Shown here in pieces: positions 1-6,256 of a stretch of 12,123 bases of DNA. The notes under the pieces are model-generated. The model had not been told where the DNA came from. It did no database searches and saw only the letters and a list, made by a program, of their open reading frames with translations. The stretch comes from Clostridia bacterium (lineage in GTDB: Bacteria > Bacillota > Clostridia > Christensenellales > CAG-1252), in assembly GCA_017615515.1 (NCBI GenBank), contig JAFZZX010000143.1:1-12123 (forward strand), in the 5' to 3' direction. Within the stretch, counting starts at the first letter, position 1. Each line of letters begins with the position of its first letter. The position numbers and the translations under genes were made by a program.

Positions 1-1197
1 GTCGAACGGCTTTGCCTTGCTGTTGATGTTGATCGGCATACCACGGTCGTAAACCTTATCGGAGATTGCGAACGTCGAGTCGTCGTTGTTCGCCGTGCCG
101 ACGAACCACATATTTTCGGGAAGACGGAAACGACCTTTTTCAACGTGCTTCGGGTCGGACGGCCATCCGCTCGGGACGAGGTCAACGATCCACTGGTCGC
201 GGCTCGGCATTTCGAGAATGGAGAGCATTTCCGCGAAGTAGTACTCGACACGAGCGATGTTCATTTCGTCGAGGACGGTCAAATACACGTCTTCGTTGTA
301 AGTCGCGTCGTACATCGCCTTCAACACCTCGGTCTCGTTGAACCTCTTGGTAAATTCGTTGAAGTATCCGAAGATTTCGGTTCTGTCACGCCAGGACGGC
401 TGCACGGACGCGATGGTCGTCGGGTTGTCGATAAAGTGTCCGATACATTCGGGAAGTGACGTTTTACCTGTACCGGAAATACCCTGCAGGATAATGAGGC
501 GCGTCGTAGCCAAACTGGCGAAGAACAATCGTATGATCTTTGGTTCGTAATACAGTTTACGCCACGGTCTCTGCGGGTTGTTCGCCGCGTAGTTTCGGAA
601 GGTGTCGCAGATCTCCTCGAGCGAGACTTCCTTGTTGAACTCGGTATGGCGTTGCGAGCCTTCTTCCGCATAGGTCACGTCAACTTCGGTCAGCTTGTAG
701 AAACGGCTCTCGCCCTCTTTCTTCTGGCTCGAAGTATCTTCGCCTTCGTTGCCTTCCAAGACGTCGTAGCCTTGATAGCCGATCTTGAGACCGAGGATGC
801 GGTCCTTTTCGCGCGTGAGTTTGACGATTTGATTCTTCAAGTTGCCGATCTCGTCGACGAGGTCCTGGTTGAGGACGCGGCTGCCGAAGAGCCTTTTAAA
901 GAAACGAACCAAGAAATAAATGCCGACGATCAAAACGGCAAGCAGAGCAAGCATCACGAGGATCACGATCGCCCACGCGCCGATCCATTGTCCGGTGCTC
1001 ATCTGCGACGCACCTTCCAGCGCCTTGTAATGCGCGACGACCTCCATGTACTGGTCGACCGCAAAGAGCTGGCGCAGCGCGCCGATCACGCCGCCGTAGT
1101 AGGTCTTACCGCTTATGCCGCTCGGTTGCGTATAGAGTAGCCCGAGGAAGCCGAAGAAGAATACCTGCAAAAAATCTCTGATAAACTCCGTAAACAT
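1..1197 (-). CDS. Membrane-anchored McrB-like AAA+ ATPase (3' end outside window)
   Basis: An open frame of 399 codons runs from ATG at 1197 to the left edge, so the C-terminus is missing. Seen: two hydrophobic stretches, a short one at residues 5-22 and a strong transmembrane helix at about 71-97, then a probable coiled coil (112-135), then an AAA+ core. The core has Walker A GISGTGKT (239-246), Walker B YLTVLDEMN (305-313), a sensor-1-like GTANND (367-372) and an arginine-finger-like DR (384-385). The linking stretch SWRDRTEIFGYFNEFTKRF and the NIARVEYYFAEMLSILE stretch after Walker B are typical of the McrB/MoxR-like branch of AAA+ proteins. Inference: the ATPase faces the cytoplasm, tethered to the membrane, rather than being a soluble restriction GTPase. 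It follows the signal peptidase gene after 75 bases and is probably cotranscribed. The Shine-Dalgarno is weak (AGG 8 bases before ATG); an in-frame TAG lies four codons upstream, which fixes the start. No partner (McrC or other) is visible before the edge. Confidence 0.88.
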   Translation of the reverse strand, partial: MFTEFIRDFLQVFFFGFLGLLYTQPSGISGKTYYGGVIGALRQLFAVDQYMEVVAHYKALEGASQMSTGQWIGAWAIVILVMLALLAVLIVGIYFLVRFFKRLFGSRVLNQDLVDEIGNLKNQIVKLTREKDRILGLKIGYQGYDVLEGNEGEDTSSQKKEGESRFYKLTEVDVTYAEEGSQRHTEFNKEVSLEEICDTFRNYAANNPQRPWRKLYYEPKIIRLFFASLATTRLIILQGISGTGKTSLPECIGHFIDNPTTIASVQPSWRDRTEIFGYFNEFTKRFNETEVLKAMYDATYNEDVYLTVLDEMNIARVEYYFAEMLSILEMPSRDQWIVDLVPSGWPSDPKHVEKGRFRLPENMWFVGTANNDDSTFAISDKVYDRGMPININSKAKPFD

Positions 1198-1272
1198 AGT
1201 TCGTACCTATCCTTTCTCCCTTTTTCGTGAGGGGCGAATACGCCCGACCCGATCCCGCGCGCAGGGATCTCC
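1198..1272 (-). other. Spacer with two small hairpins between peptidase and ATPase genes
   Basis: The 75 bases between the signal peptidase stop and the ATPase start hold two inverted repeats: GATCCC/GGGATC with a 7-base loop (1251-1269) and GGGCG/CGCCC with a 4-base loop (1232-1245). Neither is followed by a T tract on the minus strand, so they do not look like an intrinsic terminator. They could partly uncouple or stabilise the downstream ATPase message; this is inference. Confidence 0.45.
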
Positions 1273-2148
1273 CTATTCCGATTCTCCGTCGTGCGGCGTA
1301 TCGTCTTTCGCCGCCGCTTGGCTCTTCAGATACTCCTCAATCGCTCTCCTCTTGATCTCCTCTTCGTCGATCGAAGCGAGCGCCGCCTGCTTGGCTTGTT
1401 CCGCCGCCACCGCGTTGGCCTTCTTCATCCTGCCCTCGATCACGATCTGCGCGACCAAATAGATGTTGTAAAGCAACAACAGTCCGAGCGGGATGATGAT
1501 CACGTAAATGAAGTTGTAACCGCTACGCACCCAAGTCAAGGCGTATCCCAACTTGTTGATATGGAACGAGTAGACCGCCTGCACGCTGCCCGCGACTTTC
1601 AACGTACTATCGAGCGGCGCGTTGGGATTGTCACCCTGCGTCCTATACTTGCGTACGCCGTCCACGATCTCAACCTTCACGATTCTGTGGGTGTTGAGCT
1701 CGCGTTCGCCGTCCTTCATAAACTCGAAAGTGATGACGTCGCCGACTTCATAGTCGTCCTCTGCGTGCGGGCCCGTCGCAAACACGAGCGCGCCGGCGGG
1801 GAATCCTTTGTAGACCACGCCGTCGATCTCCCTCTCGCCATCCATAGAATCGGACAAAACGGGCAGGAGCTTTAATCCCGCGGAGGACACTTCGCCCTGC
1901 TTCGGGTTCATGATCATCGCAATGGTCAGAATGAGAGCGACCACGACGAGCAAGATCTGCACGCCCAAAAGAATACCGTTCAAGATCTTCTTTTTCTTGG
2001 TCATCGGCTTGTCGCCTTTTTTGTCATTTGCCCCCTTCTGCTCCGTCGAGGCGTCCGCCACGGGTGCTTCGACGGCCGTCGAGGACGTTTCCGTGACATC
2101 TTCGGTCGGCAGAGCGGTTTCTGCTTTCAATTGTTCTTTCTCTTCCAT
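1273..2148 (-). CDS. sipW: SipW-type signal peptidase I with long cytoplasmic tails
   Basis: A 291-residue membrane peptidase of family S26B (ER/SipW type), which removes signal peptides on the outer face of the membrane. Seen in order: a charged, Thr/Glu/Ala-rich N-terminal extension (1-54), transmembrane helix 1 (about 56-80), the catalytic block VLSDSM with nucleophile Ser101, the block LNTHRI with His154 in the place of lysine (the S26B hallmark), the conserved TQGDNPNAP block (170-178), transmembrane helix 2 (about 213-237), and a charged Ala/Glu-rich tail (238-291) that may form a coiled coil. SipW-family enzymes are usually about 190 residues; the extra length lies in both cytoplasmic ends. 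Start chosen at ATG 2148 because AGGGAG (2155-2160) sits 6 bases upstream; the frame stays open to 2346 but that extension is Arg-rich and lies inside the preceding gene. Its stop-to-start gap from the TasA-like gene is 11 bases, so it is the likely processor of that protein. Confidence 0.9.
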   Translation of the reverse strand: MEEKEQLKAETALPTEDVTETSSTAVEAPVADASTEQKGANDKKGDKPMTKKKKILNGILLGVQILLVVVALILTIAMIMNPKQGEVSSAGLKLLPVLSDSMDGEREIDGVVYKGFPAGALVFATGPHAEDDYEVGDVITFEFMKDGERELNTHRIVKVEIVDGVRKYRTQGDNPNAPLDSTLKVAGSVQAVYSFHINKLGYALTWVRSGYNFIYVIIIPLGLLLLYNIYLVAQIVIEGRMKKANAVAAEQAKQAALASIDEEEIKRRAIEEYLKSQAAAKDDTPHDGESE

Positions 2149-2159
2149 TTTTTTCTCCC

Positions 2160-3101
2160 TTACATCGAACCTGTTGCGAATTCTACGGCAAGCTTCACCT
2201 GTCCGCCGAGGATATCGTCGACACATTGCGGGTCTTGTCCTTCGAGCCAGATAACGATGGTATATTTGATAACTTCTCCGACGTTCAGCGGATAGAGTTC
2301 GCTGTTCACGACGTAACCGTCGCCCAGGAACGCCTTGGTCATCCAAACGCCGTCTTCGCGAATATCCGCGGGATCGAATTCGAACTTCTCGTAATCGATC
2401 ATTCCCTGCGGCTTATACGCGGTGAGCATGCCGCCGGGCGGCACCACTTCTTCCAAGATGGGATTGCCTTGCTCGTCCGTCAAGGTGTTGCCTTCGGCGT
2501 CGCACTTCGGCGCGGCGTAGACGCTGATCTCGCCGTAATTCTCGTCGTCAGGCGGTTCGACATCCTTGATCACGAGAATGCGGATCGCCTTTTCCATTCC
2601 CTTCATCGCGCGATCGAGCGTGATGATCTCGCGATAGGAGATCGCTTCGTTTCCGGTGTTTTTAAGGAAGAACGAGGTCGCGATGAAATAGTCCTCCGTG
2701 CCTTCTCCCTTATACACGCCGTCCGTGGAATAGATGTCCAACAATTTGTGATCCAAATAGTTGCAAAGCGTGCTGTTGTCCATATTCTTCGGCGCCGAAA
2801 CGTCGAGCACGCTGGTCGGATTGGTAAAGTCGTAGTCCTTGGACAAAGACAGCCACGCCGTGCCGGTGTGCGAGACCGAAACGCGGAAGTTGCTCTCGTC
2901 CACGAACTGCATGATCGCATAGGTAATGCCCGCAAGCAAAGAAACGATCAATAGGAAAAGGAGCAGGATGATGATGAGCGTTCTCCTGCGCGACTGCCTA
3001 CGCACCCGCTTGTTCTTGATGATATATTCGTTCTCTTTGCGGAGTTCCTCTTGGATCTGCTCCGCCGAGACCTTGTCTATATTATCACCTTGCTTCGCCA
3101 T
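2160..3101 (-). CDS. TasA/camelysin-like secreted or membrane protein, probable SipW substrate
   Basis: A 313-residue protein with a hydrophilic basic N-terminus (1-40), one hydrophobic segment (41-63) ending GITYA, and then an extracytoplasmic domain. The form 'hydrophobic run then TYA' followed by a short acidic linker and an NF.V strand is the pattern of SipW-dependent signal sequences; cleavage after Ala62 is my guess. The body has features of the TasA/CalY beta-sandwich type: FFLKNTGNEAISYR (144-157) and, near the end, the block YTIVIWLEGQDPQC (280-293) followed by GGQVKLAVEF. Sequence identity to real TasA is low, so family membership is a motif judgement. The ATG overlaps the stop of the upstream gene by 17 bases, with AAGGTGA (3108-3114) 6 bases before it, which implies translational coupling. 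The 40-residue basic cytoplasmic head is longer than in ordinary secreted SipW substrates, so it may remain membrane-tethered if uncleaved. Confidence 0.75.
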   Translation of the reverse strand: MAKQGDNIDKVSAEQIQEELRKENEYIIKNKRVRRQSRRRTLIIILLLFLLIVSLLAGITYAIMQFVDESNFRVSVSHTGTAWLSLSKDYDFTNPTSVLDVSAPKNMDNSTLCNYLDHKLLDIYSTDGVYKGEGTEDYFIATSFFLKNTGNEAISYREIITLDRAMKGMEKAIRILVIKDVEPPDDENYGEISVYAAPKCDAEGNTLTDEQGNPILEEVVPPGGMLTAYKPQGMIDYEKFEFDPADIREDGVWMTKAFLGDGYVVNSELYPLNVGEVIKYTIVIWLEGQDPQCVDDILGGQVKLAVEFATGSM

Positions 3102-5853
3102 CTTTCTTCACCTTAGGCACCGGCTTTATGTTGGTCAGCGCCAGATTGATCAGTCGCATCGGGCGCGCAACCGCATCGCCCTGTATTACCTTTACGCCGT
3201 GATCGAGCAAAATACGAGCGTCTTCCTTATGCTCGCAGTTGATGGAAGTCGTCACGATATTCTGCACGTCGGCATAGCCCGTTATCATATCGAGATGGGC
3301 AAGACGCTTCTCGCTGTTGCCGTCGTAGTACCTCGCGTCCAATCTCAAATAATCGAAATCGTATTCCGTGAGCACGCGCATGCTCGCGCTCTCCGCATTA
3401 TCTATCATGATCAGCGCGCCTTGTGATTTCAGCGTGTTGATCGCGCTGATACCCACAAAGCCGACCGCCTCGAGCATCGCGCAGTCAAAAGCCAGGATCA
3501 AATTGCCGTGTTCGGTCTTCATTCTGTCCACGAGCTTGGTCAAGGTCTCCTGCTTCAGCAATAAGCGGCAGCTGATCTTGGTCGCGAACCGCACGTCGGG
3601 ATTCTCGTTGCAATTCTTGACGATCTCGTCGAGAGCAAAGAAGTTCAACTCCTCGATACGGGTGCTGCTCTCCGCCATCGCGAAATACTCCTGCGGGATC
3701 ATCTTGCCGAGGAACTTGTCGTTCAGGACCTGCTGCACGTTGAGGTACTGCACCGCGCCGTCCTCGTTGATCGCCGCGTCGTAGAAATAGACGATCGGAG
3801 AGGCGAGCGCCACGCCCGCGTTCATCGTCTTCGCCTTGCTGCGTTGCAGTTCCAATAGGTCGCGCGCGGTCAAGCCGTCTTCGGCGGAATATCCCTTCGG
3901 CACGCCCCAGGCGTCCTTGAGCCCCATCTGCGAGCGCAGATGCTCGGTCAATTCGCCGTAAATATCTACGTACTCGTCGCCTTCGTGCGCGACGCGCGGC
4001 TTATCCTCTTCGCCCTTGAAGACGCCGTTTTTAATGTACGGATACTTCTCCGCGTAGGGGACGTACGCATAGCGCTTGTTGCGTTCGAGAGAATACTTCT
4101 TGACCAATTCGTCGATCAGTTTTAGGGCGAGTTGGCGATCCTTCTCGGTCGCGATCTTCATCATCAAAAGGGTGCCTTCGTAGCCGGGCTGATCGAAAGC
4201 GTCCTTGTGTTTATACTTCTTGGTCGAATAGTCTGCGGGATCCAGCGCAAGGTAAAGCCTGACGCAGTCGCCGACGACGGTCATCCTGGCGATGATCCTC
4301 TTTTGCAGCTTAAAGTTCTCGTTCTTGACGGTCATCTCCGCACGCGTGCCCTTGTACGAGAGGATCTCGTTCTTGAGCTTGCTGTATAGGAGTTTGATCG
4401 TATTGGTGGTCTGGTGGAGCTTGTTGTCGAGCGTCAAGGGCAGGATCACGAGAGGCTCTTCTTTCACCTCTTCTTCCACGACCTCGGGCTCGGGCTCTTC
4501 GGACAGACCCGCCGCTCTGCGCTCCTCGGCGCGCTTCTCGCGCAAGAGCGCTTGTTCGTCCTTCTCCTCGAAGGCGAGCATCTTGCCCTTCTTGTCGAGG
4601 ACGGCGTCCTCACGACGCGGGAAAGCGGGCAGATAATCTTCCGACACAGGATTCTCCAAACGGTTTACGCCGAGCGCGCCCATCATGATCGCAAGCAACT
4701 CGGTCGCGATCGCGAATTCGTCGTCGTTGCGCACGCGGATCAGCATCTTCGCGTCTTCGAAATCCACCGCGGTCTTATCCGCCTGTTTGTACCTTTCTAC
4801 GTCGAACTCCTCGGGGTTCAGCGCGAAATAAATGCGCGTAAATCCGGCGATGGACACGCGGGCGACGGTTTCTTTGCCGCGACGGAACACCTCGGTCGCG
4901 CTCTGCATCTCCGCCTTCACGCCCTCGTAGGCGAGCAGTTCGTTCTTCAGCTTGTTGTAATAACGACGTTCACGGGTATCCGCAAGGATCAGCTTGTTCT
5001 CCAAACTGCGCTTTAAGATCGCCTTGCCGTCGTCGTCCAGGAGTTCGCCCTTCTCGTTGTAGACCGGCTCCTTGTTCTTCTTCTCTTCCTTTTCTTTCTC
5101 TTTCTGCTCAAGCAGCTCGGTGCCCTCTTCCGCGAGGGTCTCCGCGTTGTCTTTGATCTTCTCGAGGAGCTCTTGGCGCGCGGCGAAATCCTCACCGTAG
5201 ACGTAGTCGTCCAACTCGCCTTCCTCTTGGAATGCGCGGAGATACTCTTCGTCCATCACGAAGGGCGCTTCTTCCCCCTCGGCAGGCTCGACGGATTCTG
5301 CGGGCGCGGGCTCGGCGGGTGTGGGCTCTTGCGGCACGACGGGTCCCGCCCAATCGTCGTCGGCAACGATCGCCGCGGCGATCTCGTCCACGGACGGCTC
5401 GGTTCCTTCCGTTGCGGGCTCCGCTTCGGCACTTTCGCTCGGCTCTTCGACGGATACGGGTTCGGCAGCAGCCTCTTCGGCGGGCGCTACGGTCTCTTCG
5501 ACAGGCGCCTCGGGCGACGCGGGCTCAACGACTTCTTCGACGACGGGGTCCGCGCTCGGCTCGTCGTTCGCGGGGGCTTCTTCCATAGCGTCATCGATAG
5601 GCTCTTCCGCAGACACGGAAACAGGGGCGACGGGGCTCTCCTCCGTCACCGGTTCCGCCTGCTCGGCAGGGCTCTCTTCGGGCGCGACTTCCGTCGTGGT
5701 TTCAACGGAAGAATCCGTGAGAGGGGCTTCCTCTTTCACGGTCTCGGGGTCTATGCTTTCCGTTGCGCCGTTTAAGGACTCTTCCGCGATCTCGGGTTTC
5801 CCCTCGACGACGTCTTCATCCTTCTTCTTGCCAAAGCGCCATTTGATAGCCAA
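3085..5853 (-). CDS. Large acidic protein: two repeat modules plus degenerate EAL domain
   Basis: A 922-residue cytosolic protein (no signal or membrane helix). Seen in order, numbered from the TTG start: Glu/Pro/Ala-rich acidic low-complexity region (11-200); charged, probably helical stretch (222-262); module A (283-396); charged linker; module B (475-591); and a C-terminal domain (about 676-901). Modules A and B are diverged copies of each other, sharing L.NKL, Y.KLKNE.L.Y.G..AEM, R.Y.AL.P and YK..D. The C-terminal domain follows the EAL phosphodiesterase fold pattern: MIPQEYFAMAESS matches the 'IP..F..lAE' segment, then LILAFDCAML, ALIMIDNAESAS in place of the DDFGTGYS loop, FDYLRLDARYY, and GVKVIQGDAVARP matching the terminal 'G....QG....P'. 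The EAL triad itself and the second Asp of the DD pair are absent, so c-di-GMP hydrolysis is unlikely; a binding or scaffold role is inference. Start: TTG at 5853 has GGGAGG (5859-5864) 5 bases upstream; the frame is open to 6060 but that part has no comparable site. Confidence 0.85.
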   Translation of the reverse strand: MAIKWRFGKKKDEDVVEGKPEIAEESLNGATESIDPETVKEEAPLTDSSVETTTEVAPEESPAEQAEPVTEESPVAPVSVSAEEPIDDAMEEAPANDEPSADPVVEEVVEPASPEAPVEETVAPAEEAAAEPVSVEEPSESAEAEPATEGTEPSVDEIAAAIVADDDWAGPVVPQEPTPAEPAPAESVEPAEGEEAPFVMDEEYLRAFQEEGELDDYVYGEDFAARQELLEKIKDNAETLAEEGTELLEQKEKEKEEKKNKEPVYNEKGELLDDDGKAILKRSLENKLILADTRERRYYNKLKNELLAYEGVKAEMQSATEVFRRGKETVARVSIAGFTRIYFALNPEEFDVERYKQADKTAVDFEDAKMLIRVRNDDEFAIATELLAIMMGALGVNRLENPVSEDYLPAFPRREDAVLDKKGKMLAFEEKDEQALLREKRAEERRAAGLSEEPEPEVVEEEVKEEPLVILPLTLDNKLHQTTNTIKLLYSKLKNEILSYKGTRAEMTVKNENFKLQKRIIARMTVVGDCVRLYLALDPADYSTKKYKHKDAFDQPGYEGTLLMMKIATEKDRQLALKLIDELVKKYSLERNKRYAYVPYAEKYPYIKNGVFKGEEDKPRVAHEGDEYVDIYGELTEHLRSQMGLKDAWGVPKGYSAEDGLTARDLLELQRSKAKTMNAGVALASPIVYFYDAAINEDGAVQYLNVQQVLNDKFLGKMIPQEYFAMAESSTRIEELNFFALDEIVKNCNENPDVRFATKISCRLLLKQETLTKLVDRMKTEHGNLILAFDCAMLEAVGFVGISAINTLKSQGALIMIDNAESASMRVLTEYDFDYLRLDARYYDGNSEKRLAHLDMITGYADVQNIVTTSINCEHKEDARILLDHGVKVIQGDAVARPMRLINLALTNIKPVPKVKKDGEAR
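3151..3828 (-). other. Degenerate EAL-like domain of the large acidic protein
   Basis: Residues about 676-901 of the large protein. The order of conserved EAL-fold segments is kept, but catalytic metal ligands are altered: no EAL(L/R) signature after the first strand, DN instead of DD, and TTSINCE where active enzymes have an AEGVE-like loop. This matches the pattern of catalytically inactive EAL domains that act as nucleotide sensors or protein-binding modules. Confidence 0.72.
4081..4431 (-). repeat. Module B (second copy of internal protein repeat)
   Basis: Residues 475-591 of the large acidic protein. It begins LDNKLHQ and contains YSKLKNEILSYKG, RLYLALDPADY and KYKHKD. From memory, the LKNE.LSYK / LYLALDP pattern recurs in uncharacterised Firmicute proteins; I cannot name a family for it. 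It aligns along its length with module A. Confidence 0.75.
4666..5007 (-). repeat. Module A (first copy of internal protein repeat)
   Basis: Residues 283-396 of the large acidic protein. It begins LENKLIL and contains YNKLKNELLAYEG, RIYFALNPEEF and RYKQAD, aligning with module B over about 110 residues at clearly reduced identity. The two copies are separated by a 78-residue charged linker. Confidence 0.75.
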
Positions 5854-5858
5854 AATAA

Positions 5859-5864
5859 CCTCCC
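5859..5864 (-). promoter_or_regulatory. Ribosome binding site deciding a TTG start
   Basis: GGGAGG on the minus strand, 5 bases before TTG at 5853. No ATG or GTG in frame has a comparable site, and no in-frame ATG follows until far into the acidic region, so this site fixes the start of the large acidic protein. Confidence 0.8.
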
Positions 5865-5873
5865 GTTGTCGGT

Positions 5874-5923
5874 CATAAAAGTCCGCCGTAAACGCCAAAA
5901 GAATGGCGTTGGCGCACTTTATG
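5874..5923 (-). promoter_or_regulatory. Long leader hairpin just upstream of the operon's first start
   Basis: In the minus-strand transcript the 50 bases fold on paper into one hairpin: outer arm CATAAAGTGCGCC with GGCGGACTTTTATG (one G-G mismatch and one bulged base), a TAC bulge, then inner arm AACGCCA with TGGCGTT around a TTCTTT loop. It ends 9 bases before the GGGAGG site. No U tract follows, so it is not a terminator; a translational control element or ligand-binding leader is possible. I do not recognise a known riboswitch class here. Confidence 0.55.
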
Positions 5924-5972
5924 CATCGCACTTGCCTATCGATCGAGCGACCCTCTCCTCGTTTTTCCTCGA

Positions 5973-5988
5973 AAAAATGCGCATTTTT
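5973..5988. repeat. 16-base perfect palindrome in the operon leader
   Basis: AAAAATGCGCATTTTT reads the same on both strands. It lies about 120 bases upstream of the TTG start, within the predicted leader. It could be a protein-binding site or a weak RNA hairpin; the AT-rich arms make chance likely. Confidence 0.45.
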
Positions 5989-6037
5989 GCGATAATTTCG
6001 GTGCAACAGAGAAAAGGACATACCCTTTCGTTTATTC

Positions 6038-6046
6038 ATTATATCA
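6038..6046 (-). promoter_or_regulatory. Extended -10 promoter candidate for the left operon
   Basis: On the minus strand TGATATAAT is a perfect TGN-TATAAT extended -10 element. The hexamer 17 bases upstream (CTTAAT, 6061-6066) is a poor -35, as is common for extended -10 promoters. Transcription would begin near 6031, giving a leader of about 178 bases. Confidence 0.6.
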
Positions 6047-6069
6047 TATAATTGCGGCAAATTAAGAAA

Positions 6070-6087
6070 TATTAAGAATTCTTAATA
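6070..6087. promoter_or_regulatory. 18-base perfect palindrome, likely operator
   Basis: TATTAAGAATTCTTAATA is a perfect dyad. A further half-site, ATTAAGAA, lies next to it at 6061-6068. It sits just upstream of the extended -10 promoter's -35 position and downstream of the second candidate promoter at 6113-6141, the classic places for an activator or repressor site. The binding protein is unknown. Confidence 0.55.
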
Positions 6088-6112
6088 ATTGGACAGTTGG
6101 GAAAAACTTCCT

Positions 6113-6141
6113 ATTTTTCGGACATTTTTATTTTTTGTCAA
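6113..6141 (-). promoter_or_regulatory. Second candidate promoter for the left operon
   Basis: On the minus strand TTGACA (6136-6141, perfect -35) is followed after 17 bases by AAAAAT (6113-6118), a 4/6 match to the -10 consensus. The palindrome lies about 20-40 bases downstream of the expected start site, so a protein bound there could block this promoter. Confidence 0.4.
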
Positions 6142-6198
6142 GCGAGCCTTACCTCAACGCATTCATCTTTATGACAATTTGATACGTTTTCGCGGGAC

Positions 6199-6227
6199 TT
6201 GCCTTTTCGGGAATAATCTGCTACAAT
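6199..6227 (+). promoter_or_regulatory. Sigma-A type promoter of the plus-strand membrane protein gene
   Basis: TTGCCT (6199-6204), a 17-base spacer and TACAAT (6222-6227), with TG one base before the -10 (extended -10). The expected start is near 6234, giving a leader of about 23 bases with AAGGAG (6244-6249) 7 bases before the ATG. Confidence 0.8.
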
Positions 6228-6256
6228 AATAACACATAGGGAAAAGGAGTATTATT

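Noticed and set aside
66..1140. Several plus-strand open frames (and a minus frame at 321-671) over the left edge
   Set aside because: They overlap the AAA+ ATPase frame, which has full Walker motifs; the alternatives are Arg-rich or antisense and have no ribosome binding sites.
1..1197. Classical McrBC restriction system
   Set aside because: The AAA+ motifs fit, but the membrane anchor and the SipW/TasA neighbours do not, and no nuclease partner is in view. It stays possible until the sequence to the left is seen.
2149..2346. N-terminal extension of the signal peptidase to 2346
   Set aside because: It lies inside the TasA-like gene, is Arg-rich with no family similarity, and AGGGAG marks the ATG at 2148.
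3368..5878. Long plus-strand frames such as 4414-5016, 5173-5775 and 5321-5878
   Set aside because: They are antisense to the EAL-like protein; their Ser/Gly/Ala-rich products mirror its Glu/Pro/Ala-rich coding sequence.
5853..6031. c-di-GMP riboswitch in the operon leader
   Set aside because: The downstream EAL-like gene made this tempting, but the conserved GEMM-type segments (such as ACGCAAAGC with a receptor loop) are not present.
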